Shown: positions 41,917-50,295, counted from the stretch's first letter. The stretch: DNA of 53,700 nucleotides from Nitrospira sp. (GCA_028819435.1 JAPPLK010000094.1:1-53700), one strand, 5' to 3'. Made by a program: numbers and translations. Notes: generated from the letters alone by a model not told the origin.

Positions 41917-43260
41917 TCAAGATTGCTGTTCCGTTTGTTCAACGAGACAGGACAGCCGCCCCTCGGCCAGTCGCGCGTGAATCCGGTCGCCGACCCGGAC
42001 GGATTGCGCATCCTTCACAATCGTGCCGCCGGGACTGGTCTCGAGAATACTGTACCCACGAGACAGAATCGCGAGAGGACTCAAGGTATCCAGCGTACTG
42101 GCCACGGTTCGCAATTGCTGCCTTTTCCCGGTGAGCACCCATGGCATGGCCCTGGAAAGTCGTTGAAGAAGCTGGGGCAGCACCAGGCTCCCCCGTTGCC
42201 ACGATTGCCCCGGGCCGATTCTTTGCAAACCGGCGATTAACGCATCCAGTCTCGGACGCACTGCCGCAAGCATTGACCGGATACCGCTTCCAAGACGGAA
42301 GCTGAGCTCATCCACCCGTTGCACCTGACGTTGAAGGATTTGCGAAGGAACGGGAAGCACGTGCAAGGCCAACTTCACCTGATTCCTGTGAAACCTGAAT
42401 GTGCCGCGCATGGCCTGGGTGAGCCTTGAGTGCTTGTCCCGTACGTCTTCGATCAAATCGACGAGAACGGGAGAAACCGATTCCGCCGCGGCCGAAGGCG
42501 TCGGAGCCCGATAATCGGCGGCAAAATCGGACAGGGTGAAATCAATTTCATGGCCCACCGCTGAAATCACCGGGATGCGGGAGCCCGCAATGGCCCGAAC
42601 CACGGCCTCTTCGTTAAAGCTCCAGAGATCTTCCCAGGACCCTCCTCCTCTCCCCACGATGAGCACGTCGAGGTCCGCGTGTTGATTGGCCAGTTCCACG
42701 GCATCCGCGATTTGCTGGGCGGCCCCGGGTCCCTGCACGGACACGGGAAACACTCGCAGGCGGGTCACCGGACACCGGCGATGGACAACCGTGACAATAT
42801 CGTGCAGCGCGGCTCCCGTCCCTGAGGTGATCACCCCCACGCGGCGAGGGAAAAACGGAAGCGGGCGCTTGCGCGCGGGATCAAACAGGCCTTCCTGATC
42901 GAATCGTTTCTTGAGTTGTTCAAAGGCAACCTGCAGCGCGCCGATGCCCTTGGGTTCGAGATACTCCAACAGGAGTTGATAATCGCCCCTTGGTTCGTAC
43001 ACGCTGACGCGGCCCTTGGCCAGCACGGTGAGACCGTTTTCCACGTGAAACGGGAGCGCCGCGGCGAAACGACGAAAGAGGACCGCGCGGATTTGGCTGT
43101 CCTGGTCGTTCAGGGAAAAATAGACGTGTCCGGAAGAAGGGATGCGCAGGTTCGAGACCTCCCCTTCGACCCACACTTCCGAAAAAGCGCGTTCCAAGGT
43201 CGCGCGAATGCCCGCCGTCAGTTCGGTAACCGTCAAAACAGTCGGAGGGGCGGCAGACAC
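41917..43260 (-). CDS. xseA: Exodeoxyribonuclease VII large subunit
   Basis: XseA is the catalytic subunit of ExoVII, which degrades ssDNA in both directions. It is 447 aa. The N-terminal OB domain has VWVEGEVSNLRIPSSGHVYFSLND. The core has VGVITSGTGAALHDIV and the motif DVLIVGRGGGSWEDLWSFNEE followed by SAVGHEIDFTLSDFAADYRAPTPSAAAE. A long coiled coil follows. The C-terminal SRGYSILETSPGGTIVKDA is typical. Confidence 0.96.
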   Translation of the reverse strand: MSAAPPTVLTVTELTAGIRATLERAFSEVWVEGEVSNLRIPSSGHVYFSLNDQDSQIRAVLFRRFAAALPFHVENGLTVLAKGRVSVYEPRGDYQLLLEYLEPKGIGALQVAFEQLKKRFDQEGLFDPARKRPLPFFPRRVGVITSGTGAALHDIVTVVHRRCPVTRLRVFPVSVQGPGAAQQIADAVELANQHADLDVLIVGRGGGSWEDLWSFNEEAVVRAIAGSRIPVISAVGHEIDFTLSDFAADYRAPTPSAAAESVSPVLVDLIEDVRDKHSRLTQAMRGTFRFHRNQVKLALHVLPVPSQILQRQVQRVDELSFRLGSGIRSMLAAVRPRLDALIAGLQRIGPGQSWQRGSLVLPQLLQRLSRAMPWVLTGKRQQLRTVASTLDTLSPLAILSRGYSILETSPGGTIVKDAQSVRVGDRIHARLAEGRLSCLVEQTEQQS

Positions 43261-43277
43261 AAGTCCGAAGCGTAACG

Positions 43278-44057
43278 TTACGCGATTTCTCGCACGCGTT
43301 GGATGCCGGTGGCTTTTCCGTTTGAGGGATCCAGTTCGATCACGGCGGCACCCAACACCGCCGGGCCGGAGGCGACTTCAAACCGTCGGGGCATCTGCGT
43401 GAGAAATTTGTCGATCACCAGTTCTTTTTTCATGCCGATGACGGAATTGACGGGACCGGTCATCCCGATATCCGTCAAATAGGCCGTCCCTTTGGGCAGG
43501 ACCTGCTCATCCGCGGTTTGCACGTGCGTATGCGTGCCCACGACGGCCGTCACTTGGCCATCCAAAAAATACCCCATGGCCATCTTCTCGGCCGTGGTTT
43601 CCGCGTGCATATCCACGATAATGCTGGACGTATGGGCTTGCAACTTTTTAACCTCGCGTTTGACCACTTGAAAGGGACAATCCAGCGACGGCATAAACGC
43701 CCGGCCCATGACCTGGATCAGCCCGATTTTCTCGCCGTTCGCCCGCTCAATGACGAACGACCCTTGCCCTGGAGTGCCGTCGGGATAATTGGCCGGACGC
43801 AGGATCCTGGGTTCCTTGCGAATGTAGTCCACCATTTCCTTTTTATCCCAGACGTGGTTCCCCGTGGTGAGGGCCGAAAACCCCAAGTCAAATAAATCAT
43901 TCGCTAAATCGGCCGTCAAGCCGAACCCGCCGGCCACGTTCTCGGCGTTTCCGATCACAATATCGACGTGATACTGTTCGCTCACCCTGTGGATGTTATT
44001 GGTGATGCTCCGCCGTCCGGGTTCACCAACAATGTCACCGATAAACAACACAACCAC
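43278..44057 (-). CDS. ymdB: YmdB-family metallophosphoesterase
   Basis: This is a 259-aa calcineurin-like phosphoesterase (TIGR00282/DUF1385-unrelated YmdB type) that hydrolyses cyclic nucleotides in characterised relatives. Metal ligands are visible in VLFIGDIVGEPGR (Asp7), GNAENVAGG, TTGNHVWDK near 67 and VDMHAET near 150, then VVGTHTHVQTADEQVLPKGTAYLTDIGMTGP. It follows rny, the same partnership as ymdB-rny in Firmicutes, so an RNA-turnover or cyclic-nucleotide link is likely. Confidence 0.92.
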   Translation of the reverse strand: MVVLFIGDIVGEPGRRSITNNIHRVSEQYHVDIVIGNAENVAGGFGLTADLANDLFDLGFSALTTGNHVWDKKEMVDYIRKEPRILRPANYPDGTPGQGSFVIERANGEKIGLIQVMGRAFMPSLDCPFQVVKREVKKLQAHTSSIIVDMHAETTAEKMAMGYFLDGQVTAVVGTHTHVQTADEQVLPKGTAYLTDIGMTGPVNSVIGMKKELVIDKFLTQMPRRFEVASGPAVLGAAVIELDPSNGKATGIQRVREIA

Positions 44058-44071
44058 AAAGATTACCGTTT

Positions 44072-44121
44072 CCTGTCCCCGACGTTTGTAATCGGGGATC
44101 TAATCGGGGATCAGAGGTTCC
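44072..44121. mobile_element. Solo right end of the MITE fused to a TCGGGGA hairpin
   Basis: ATCAGAGGTTCC at 44110-44121 is the MITE right end. Before it, TCCCCGA/TCGGGGA (44076-44082 and 44092-44098) repeats the unit that replaces the right segment of MITE copy 2, and TAATCGGGGATC is partly duplicated. No matching left end or clear target duplication is found, so it is a truncated copy. It lies 1 bp past the rny stop codon. Confidence 0.65.
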
Positions 44122-44122
44122 G

Positions 44123-45700
44123 TTATTTGGCAAATTCGACGAATCGACTCTCCCGGATCACGGTCACTTTAATCTGCCCGGGATACGTCATTTCCTGTTC
44201 GATTTTCTTGGACAGGTCGCGGGACAGGACAAGCGCTTCATTGTCGGACAGTTTTTCCTGTCTCACGATCACGCGCACTTCCCGTCCGGCCTGAATGGCA
44301 TAGGCCTTATCCACCCCGTCATAACCCACGGCCAAGCCTTCCAATTTTTCCAACCGTTTCACGTAGGCTTCAAGCGTTTCCCGCCTCGCGCCGGGCCTGG
44401 CGGCGGATAAAGCTTCCGCCGCGGCCACCAGCACGGATTCCGGACAAATCGGGTCCACCTGTTCGTGGTGTGCGGCAATGGCATTCACGATTTTTTCGGA
44501 CTCGCCGTATTTCTTGGCGATTTCGGCGCCCAACATCGCATGCGTGCCCTCTTCTTCATGGCTGACCACTTTCCCGATGTCGTGCAACAGCGCCCCCCGT
44601 TTGGCCAACTTGATGTCCAAGCCCAATTCCGCAGCCATGATGCCGCAGATATACGACGCTTCGCGGGCATGATATAAATTGTTTTGCCCATAGCTGGTTC
44701 GGTAGCGCAACCGGCCCAGGAGTTTCACGATCTCGGGATGAAAATCCGACAGGCCGACCTCGAAGATCACCTTTTCGGCTTCTTCCCGCATCACCTTTTC
44801 CAGGTCGCCTTTGACTTTTTCCACGACCTCTTCAATTCGCGTGGGATGAATGCGCCCATCCTGCATCAGCCGTTCCAGCGAGATTTTGGCAATCTCGCGT
44901 CGCAAGGGGTCGAACCCGGAAACAATCACCGCTTCCGGTGTTTCATCGACGATCAAATCCACGCCCGTTGCCGCTTCCAGTGCTCGAATGTTCCGGCCTT
45001 CCCGTCCGATAATGCGACCCTTCATCCCGTCACTGGCCAAGGACACCACCGAGATAGTGGCTTCATTGACGTAATCACGTGTAATCCGTTGAATGGCATT
45101 GGTCACGATTTGCTGGGCTTCCCGTTCCGCGTTTTCACGGGCTTCGTCGAGGATCCGTTTCGTCAGGCCAGTGGCTTCCAAACGAACCTCACTTTCAATC
45201 CCGGCCAACAATTGTCGCTTGCCTTCTTCCGTGGTCAATCCGGCTACCCGCTCCAAGGCCTCACGATGTTCCCGGATCGTCTGTTCGCAAACTCGTTCCT
45301 GTTTCGCCAAGGAACCTTCCCGGTCCGAGACCGCACGTTCTCTCTTGCGAAATTCTTCCTCACGACGCTCGAAATTGGAGATTTTTCTTTCCAGCCCTTC
45401 TTCACGTTGCCCCATGCGCTTTTCCAGCGACTGTAATTCGCTTCGTTTTTCTTTTTCCGTTTTTTCCAATTGAGCTTTGGCTTGAAACACCAGGTCCTTG
45501 GCTTCAATTTTCGCTTCCTTGACAATATGTTCGGCTTCACGTTCGGCTGATTGCGTTAAGTGAAGCAGTTCGTCTTCGGCTTTACGGCGTTGCGAGGCGA
45601 AGCGCGTGCGTTGAATCACTCCATTCAACACAAACCCCACACCAAGACCGATGCCTCCGACGACAGCCATGATGATGATATCCGGCAAAATGGTCGTCAC
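44123..45700 (-). CDS. rny: Ribonuclease Y
   Basis: RNase Y is the membrane-anchored endonuclease that starts mRNA decay. It is 525 aa. An N-terminal membrane helix (about 5-27) is followed by a long coiled coil (about 30-200). The KH domain has DGMKGRIIGREGRNIRALEAATGV near 225-250, and the HD domain contains LLHDIGKVVSHEEEGTHA near 355. The start is GTG 45700 with AAGGGG immediately before it, so an internal start (ATG 45670) is conceivable. It is encoded with ymdB. Confidence 0.95.
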   Translation of the reverse strand: MTTILPDIIIMAVVGGIGLGVGFVLNGVIQRTRFASQRRKAEDELLHLTQSAEREAEHIVKEAKIEAKDLVFQAKAQLEKTEKEKRSELQSLEKRMGQREEGLERKISNFERREEEFRKRERAVSDREGSLAKQERVCEQTIREHREALERVAGLTTEEGKRQLLAGIESEVRLEATGLTKRILDEARENAEREAQQIVTNAIQRITRDYVNEATISVVSLASDGMKGRIIGREGRNIRALEAATGVDLIVDETPEAVIVSGFDPLRREIAKISLERLMQDGRIHPTRIEEVVEKVKGDLEKVMREEAEKVIFEVGLSDFHPEIVKLLGRLRYRTSYGQNNLYHAREASYICGIMAAELGLDIKLAKRGALLHDIGKVVSHEEEGTHAMLGAEIAKKYGESEKIVNAIAAHHEQVDPICPESVLVAAAEALSAARPGARRETLEAYVKRLEKLEGLAVGYDGVDKAYAIQAGREVRVIVRQEKLSDNEALVLSRDLSKKIEQEMTYPGQIKVTVIRESRFVEFAK

Positions 45701-45712
45701 CCCCTTCTCTCA

Positions 45713-45735
45713 TCCTTCGACAAGCTCAGGACAGG
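45713..45735. repeat. TCCTTCGACAAGCTCAGGAC dispersed repeat
   Basis: This is a variant (AA centre) of the units at 98-121 and 40125-40147, placed 12 bp upstream of the rny start. Two of the three copies in the window lie directly before a translation start. Confidence 0.6.
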
Positions 45736-45758
45736 CACATAGGCACTGTCTCTACGAC

Positions 45759-46012
45759 AAAGGCGCTCACGTCAGCCTTTGGAATTATTGACAATGCTTG
45801 TGTTGCCATGGGCGAAGGAAATCAACCATTGTTGATCCTTCACTCACATCGATTCGTGCGACAGGAAACGTGCAGGACGAAGAAGAAAAGACAGGGAATG
45901 ACGAGAAACGGATACTACCCGATAGTAAGGTGTGCGAAAAACATCGCAAAAGGTAGATATTGGTTAACGCCCAAATTTCTGCATCGATTCAAAATTCTAT
46001 CCGCCATTTGCT
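45759..46012. other. Non-coding remainder of the rny-zapA gap, with hairpins
   Basis: This is part of a 612-bp gap with no credible gene. Inverted repeats are AAAGGC/GCCTTT (45759-45764 and 45775-45780), GAAGGA-ATCAAC with GTTGAT-CCTTC (45814-45841), and a TACTA/TAGTA hairpin near 45914-45929. The rny transcript probably begins here, but I cannot place its promoter with confidence. A 6S-like RNA candidate lies just beyond, at 46013-46147. Confidence 0.4.
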
Positions 46013-46147
46013 TGGATCCATTAAACTCAGGCCTGCTTATGAACGATCTGCCCGGATGACTCTTTCTGCCTTATGGCTACCTTCTCAGCCCGACAGGGGG
46101 AGCCATCCTTCAACTCTCACCTTATGGCCCGTCGGTTATTCACACCC
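46013..46147 (-). ncRNA. ssrS: Candidate 6S RNA (ssrS-like)
   Basis: On the minus strand the sequence folds into the 6S layout. A closing stem contains GGGCC (46130-46126) with GGCCT (46033-46029). A large open bubble has a 17-nt left side (46125-46109) and a 20-nt right side (46053-46034). A 9-bp stem pairs GGATGGCTC (46108-46100) with GAGTCATCC (46062-46054), and two nested apical stems follow (CTGTC/GGCAG and GGCT/AGCC around an 8-nt loop). A promoter lies just upstream. zapA next door matches the zapA-ssrS linkage known in proteobacteria. The length (about 135 nt) is short for 6S and no conserved-sequence search was possible. Confidence 0.5.
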
Positions 46148-46152
46148 TCGGT

Positions 46153-46181
46153 TTTATAACACTCGATTCATTCCACGTCAG
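46153..46181 (-). promoter_or_regulatory. Probable promoter of the structured RNA
   Basis: On the minus strand CTGACG (46176-46181) and TATAAA (46153-46158) are 17 bp apart. The predicted start falls on GGG at 46147-46145, the outer strand of the closing stem of the 6S-like fold. Confidence 0.45.
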
Positions 46182-46248
46182 ATGCCACTCGTTCTTCCTG
46201 ATCGACGAATGTATCCTTCTAGCAAAGGTTAAACGTTTGAATCATGTT

Positions 46249-46262
46249 AAATCAGAGATTCC
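46249..46262. repeat. Degenerate MITE right end near zapA
   Basis: AAATCAGAGATTCC differs from the MITE terminus AAATCAGAGGTTCC at one base. No partner end is visible nearby. It lies between zapA and the 6S-like RNA and may be a decayed insertion. Confidence 0.4.
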
Positions 46263-46312
46263 TTTCTTACACGTTATCAAAGCGGCACATTTCATGCAAG
46301 AACGTCGAGTGT

Positions 46313-46606
46313 TCAGGAACGGTCCAACTCCAAATGCGAGTCGATACACTCCAGGAGCCCCTCGGCTCGACGTTCGACTTCAGCTTCGCCAGCCTGCCGA
46401 CGACGTTCTTGCCGAAATAATTGATCCGCAATGTTCATCGCGGCCAGAATGGCAACTTTGAGGGGCGTGGTTGCGGTCGCCCCCCGTGTGATAATCTGCA
46501 TTTGCCCTTCCACGTATCGGGCGAGTTCGTGCGCATAGCTCTCATCTTCAATCGGCCGTAAAGCCAATTTCTGCCCGTATACGTCGACCTCGATGCTTTT
46601 AGTCAT
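46313..46606 (-). CDS. zapA: FtsZ-ring-associated protein ZapA
   Basis: ZapA stabilises FtsZ bundles. It is 97 aa from the ATG at 46606. The family core is KSIEVDVYGQKLALRP, then YAHELARYVEGQMQII, KVAILAAMNIADQLF, and a C-terminal helix that forms the coiled coil. Upstream in-frame sequence overlaps the preceding gene in another frame. It overlaps that gene by 8 bp. Confidence 0.92.
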   Translation of the reverse strand: MTKSIEVDVYGQKLALRPIEDESYAHELARYVEGQMQIITRGATATTPLKVAILAAMNIADQLFRQERRRQAGEAEVERRAEGLLECIDSHLELDRS

Positions 46607-46856
46607 GTACCGCCTCTTGCAGGCCGGCCTCCGACGCGTCCATGCTATCCAGTTGCGCCAGGATCTTTTCGATGCGCAACCTGATATTCCCGCGCTCTTC
46701 TTCCAACTCGCGTCCATAGTCCTCCCGCCGCGACAACTCCTCTTGAGCCAGGCCCAACCGCTCTTGAAGAGATGCATTGGCCTCCTTTAACTCGTGGACC
46801 AACTCCACTAACCCCCGCACGCGAACTTCCAGTGTTTCCATTTTTTCAAGGCTCAT
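46599..46856 (-). CDS. ZapB-like coiled-coil protein
   Basis: This is an 85-aa protein, almost wholly helical with heptad-like Leu/Val spacing (MSLEKMETLEVRVRGLVELVHELKEANASL split over several turns; RLGLAQEELSRREDYGRELEEER). Size, coiled coil and 8-bp overlap with zapA suggest a ZapB-type division-ring partner. Sequence alone is too low-complexity to assign a family with certainty. In other phyla small coiled-coil genes also precede zapA. Confidence 0.7.
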   Translation of the reverse strand: MSLEKMETLEVRVRGLVELVHELKEANASLQERLGLAQEELSRREDYGRELEEERGNIRLRIEKILAQLDSMDASEAGLQEAVHD

Positions 46857-46915
46857 TTGATGATATACTCCTTGGCTAGAATCCAGAATAGTAAAATATG
46901 GTTAAGATAAAATCT

Positions 46916-49216
46916 TTAGCAGGCCCTGTCAAGAGGGATAGTACTACATGTTGTGGGATGCAGGGTCTTATAGATACGATAACTTGTAAGAACACGCTTC
47001 ACGTACCGACGGGTTTCCCTATAGGAAATCAGTTCGATAAATTCATCCGGATCTCGATCGCCGAACCTGGCAATCCACCGCTTCACGGCCGCGGGGCCGG
47101 CATTATACGCTGCGACGGCACGTATGAGATTGCCCTGGTAAGCACGTGACAATTGCCCCACGTAGGCTACCCCTAACCGCACGTTCACTTCGCCTTGTAA
47201 CAAATCTTCCCGGTCCACGGGGACAAGACCCAAGCGACGTGCGATGCGGTTCGCGGTTCCCGGCATCAATTGCATCAGCCCCATGGCGCCGACGGATGAC
47301 AATGCCTTGGGATTATACAAACTTTCCTCACGAATAATCCCCGCAACCAAAAAGGGGTCCACGTGCGAAGCCGCGTAGCGTCGAATCTGCGGCATGTACC
47401 CCATCGGATACGCCATGCGCCATAACGGGGAATCAAACGAAACCCGGCGACGCTCCAAAGGTTCCCGAAAGTATCGTTTGGCGATCACGATCGGCGCTTC
47501 AAAATCTCCGAGTTCAAGCATATGCCGCGCCAGGGCATACATGGTTTGCGGCTGGTTGTGATATTGCCTCTTGACCACCAACAATTCTTCCAGTGCTTCC
47601 CGGCGAAGTCCCAATTTCGAGAGTTCCATGGCCTTTTGGAAATGCACGTTGAGACGGAGTGTGGGTGATGCGGGCCCATTTATCACCGGGTTCGTCCGGT
47701 TCTCACGCGGTTGGCGTCCCGCGGGACGTGGATGTCGCAGGCGCGACTCGGATAGTTGCCCATAGTAGGTCATGGGCCACTCGGCAGCCACCTGCCCATA
47801 CACCGTTTGCGCCTCATCGACCCGGCCCATGCGTTCAAGCGCCCGTGCTTTCCAATAGTGCGCCCGGTTTTGCCAATGATGGCCTGAACCTGTTCCCGCA
47901 AGAGAGTCAAAGGCTTCAACCGCGTCTTCCCAGGCTTCTTGTTGATAGTGTAGCCATCCCAACCGCCACAACGCGTCTCTTTTGATTGTGGAAAGATCCG
48001 CTGTACGATAGGCTTCCTCATAAGCCCGCACGGCTTGCTGGATCGCACGTTCCCCTTCGGCCCATACGCCGCTCAGCCATTGAATCCGGGCCCGTTCATC
48101 CGCGCTTAAGCCGGGAGGGGTCGAATCGCGAAACTTCAGAAGACGCTGGCCTTGATCTCGCCGCAAGTACACCTTGGCCAACCACACGGCGGCTTTCCCG
48201 GTATATTCAGAAGGGTTTTCCAATAGCCGGCGGAACACTTGTGCGGCTTGGGGATACTGCTTCAACCGCACGTGGGCCATTCCCAACTGAAAGAGCCCCT
48301 GCTCGTAATTGGGGCGATGCGGTTGACCCGCCAAGAACTTCTGCAAATCCCAAATCGCGGCTTCAAAGCGCGCCGAATCATACCACGTCCGGCCTCGTTC
48401 ATAATAATCTTCCAAAGAAGGTTCCCATGGCCGTGCATCCGGCTGACCGGCCTGCGCGGCGCGGTCCATGGCTTGGGTTTCGGGAGACTCGGGATGCTTT
48501 CGCCAAAGCTCGCCCAGCGCGTGTTGCGCCAAGTTCATTTCCTGCAAGCGACTGGCGCAATCGGCAAGAAGGGACAACGCTCGGGGAGCAGACGGAGAAT
48601 CCGGATCACCGGAAGTCGCTTGTTTCAAGTACGCGATGGCAGGCTGGCATTGCCCGTCCTCGAACCAGGCGAACCCCGCTTCATATGAAGTTTCGCTACG
48701 CAAGGCGGAAGGAGCGGATGATCCCAACGCCGCTTCAAACGCCAGGGCGGATTCATGAAAGGAACCCACGCGCCCCAAGGCCTGACCGAGTTTCAGTAAC
48801 ACGTAGTCTTCGAGAACCGGGAAATCCTTGCGAGCCCCACGGAGGTAGTCAATGGCCCGGTCCGGTTCACGTTCGAGTAGAGCCCATCCTACGCGAAACC
48901 CGGCGCGCCGGGCCCAAATGGTTCCCGGATAGACCTCCTGCACGTGGCGAAACCGTTCGACCAGCAAAGCCACTTGATCGGGCTGCTCGTCGGCAAACGA
49001 CGCGGCGCGTTGAAAACAGGCTTCCGCCGATTCGCAGGCCAAGAGGCGAGCATCGGACCATGTACAGACACTTGCCAAAAGAAAAACGAGGAGAAGCGTT
49101 CCCCAACGCCCCCATGTACGAATCGGCCTCACAGTCGACCAATGTTTCGGTTCACGCTTAGCACTATTCCTGACCAAGCTGCCACTACACATTTCTTTAT
49201 CTTGTAGCTGCGTCAT
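46916..49216 (-). CDS. slt: Soluble lytic transglycosylase with TPR repeats
   Basis: This is a 766-aa periplasmic enzyme that cleaves MurNAc-GlcNAc bonds. A hydrophobic stretch near 37-55 (WGTLLLVFLLASV) is a signal sequence. A long superhelical TPR-like region follows (about 65-560, repeats such as YYERGRTWYDSARFEAAIWDL). The C-terminal SLT domain has the catalytic Glu in IIREESLYNPKALSSVGAMGLMQLMPGTA near 650 (written in parts: REESLYNP, GAMGLMQLMP). The start is uncertain: ATG 49216 has no Shine-Dalgarno sequence and lies 13 bp from the inserted nuclease gene; ATG 49192 or GTG 49129 would also keep the signal. Confidence 0.9.
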   Translation of the reverse strand: MTQLQDKEMCSGSLVRNSAKREPKHWSTVRPIRTWGRWGTLLLVFLLASVCTWSDARLLACESAEACFQRAASFADEQPDQVALLVERFRHVQEVYPGTIWARRAGFRVGWALLEREPDRAIDYLRGARKDFPVLEDYVLLKLGQALGRVGSFHESALAFEAALGSSAPSALRSETSYEAGFAWFEDGQCQPAIAYLKQATSGDPDSPSAPRALSLLADCASRLQEMNLAQHALGELWRKHPESPETQAMDRAAQAGQPDARPWEPSLEDYYERGRTWYDSARFEAAIWDLQKFLAGQPHRPNYEQGLFQLGMAHVRLKQYPQAAQVFRRLLENPSEYTGKAAVWLAKVYLRRDQGQRLLKFRDSTPPGLSADERARIQWLSGVWAEGERAIQQAVRAYEEAYRTADLSTIKRDALWRLGWLHYQQEAWEDAVEAFDSLAGTGSGHHWQNRAHYWKARALERMGRVDEAQTVYGQVAAEWPMTYYGQLSESRLRHPRPAGRQPRENRTNPVINGPASPTLRLNVHFQKAMELSKLGLRREALEELLVVKRQYHNQPQTMYALARHMLELGDFEAPIVIAKRYFREPLERRRVSFDSPLWRMAYPMGYMPQIRRYAASHVDPFLVAGIIREESLYNPKALSSVGAMGLMQLMPGTANRIARRLGLVPVDREDLLQGEVNVRLGVAYVGQLSRAYQGNLIRAVAAYNAGPAAVKRWIARFGDRDPDEFIELISYRETRRYVKRVLTSYRIYKTLHPTTCSTIPLDRAC

Positions 49217-49229
49217 CTCATGGCGCGTT

Positions 49230-50216
49230 CTATTCCCAAGTCATTCCGCGTATCCCCTGTGCAATACCCTCTACATCCTCATCATTGAAGTCTCCAAGGA
49301 CTTCCTTCAAATTCACAAAACAAGGCCCCCAAATACCGCCGGACGATGACTTTTCGTAATTGGTCTCTATGGGCTCTCCGCAGAAGAAACGATGCTCAAC
49401 CTCAACGTTATAGCCACACTCCATCTTCGCGTCCCTGATTATTGCGACAAGCTTTTTGTCGTAATCATTGGTATTCCGCCCTTCCACTAGGGTTTTTTGC
49501 AACTTGCCATTCCTGTAATTAACATCAAAAACACTGTCAATCTTCCAGATTGCCTGCACTACCTTCTCTTTGTAGATTCCTAAAAATCGATGTTTCGTGT
49601 AACCGCGATTTGACGGATGAAAATAGATCCCGTGTCTTTTGTTTATCTCAAGGCTTTGACCACAAGGCACTATTCTCATATAGTACTTTGACTGATCGAA
49701 TAGATCCGTATCATTGCAGTATTCTTCATAATCATCGACAAGATCCCTCATTTCGCGTTCATACGCTTCGAACAGTTTTTTTGCTTTCTTACAGATGTCT
49801 TCGTAGGTGATATTTGAAAATATTATCTCTCGTGAGGAGATCTCACGCTTGATCCTTTGGATTTTGTCCGCCCCCAATGGTTCCCTTGTGAGGAGAAGAA
49901 GAATCTTTTGGTCTTTGCCAGAGAAGGTTTTTACGTGCTTAAGTAGCTGCTTGATATCTGGGGAAGCATCTACCTTCGACTCTACCAAAATTTTGAAACC
50001 TCTTTGGATTACCTGCCCATCGGGAATCGACTGTTTGGCTCGTTCCTGCTGGTTAATCTCTATTCCGATTTCAATGGGTTCCCCAGTGAGGTCAGTTAGA
50101 AACTCCGAAGCTTTTAAGGGCGAATAGCTATAGAGTCTTGCTAAAAGTTGAAGCGTGTTGTTCGTGACGGTGTTTTCTTTAGAGGAATAGCGTTGGAAGT
50201 AGTGAATTTGGGACAT
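49230..50216 (-). CDS. PD-(D/E)XK nuclease-like accessory protein
   Basis: This is a 328-aa protein with an AT-richer composition than every neighbour, full of Lys, Ile, Asn and Tyr, which suggests recent acquisition. Residues 65-81 contain PD (Pro65-Asp66), then ILVESK with Glu79-x-Lys81, followed by Gln90 in a helix: the PD-(D/E)XK nuclease active-site pattern. The N-terminus MSQIHYFQRYSSKENTVTNN recalls standalone nucleases found in defence islands. The C-terminal half (about 180-320) is a separate domain I do not recognise. It starts 80 bp from the 3' end of tRNA-His. A phage-defence role is inference. Confidence 0.7.
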   Translation of the reverse strand: MSQIHYFQRYSSKENTVTNNTLQLLARLYSYSPLKASEFLTDLTGEPIEIGIEINQQERAKQSIPDGQVIQRGFKILVESKVDASPDIKQLLKHVKTFSGKDQKILLLLTREPLGADKIQRIKREISSREIIFSNITYEDICKKAKKLFEAYEREMRDLVDDYEEYCNDTDLFDQSKYYMRIVPCGQSLEINKRHGIYFHPSNRGYTKHRFLGIYKEKVVQAIWKIDSVFDVNYRNGKLQKTLVEGRNTNDYDKKLVAIIRDAKMECGYNVEVEHRFFCGEPIETNYEKSSSGGIWGPCFVNLKEVLGDFNDEDVEGIAQGIRGMTWE

Positions 50217-50295
50217 ATGTTATCTCCTTGTCCTTGGTCTGCTTTGAGAAGAAGTTGAACGGAACAGGAAGGATGGGCATTGCGAGGCAAAAAAA

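Noticed and set aside
46013..46147. TPP riboswitch suggested by a GGCTGAGA-like sequence
   Set aside because: The second conserved TPP block is missing and no thiamine gene follows; the 6S-like fold explains more of the sequence.
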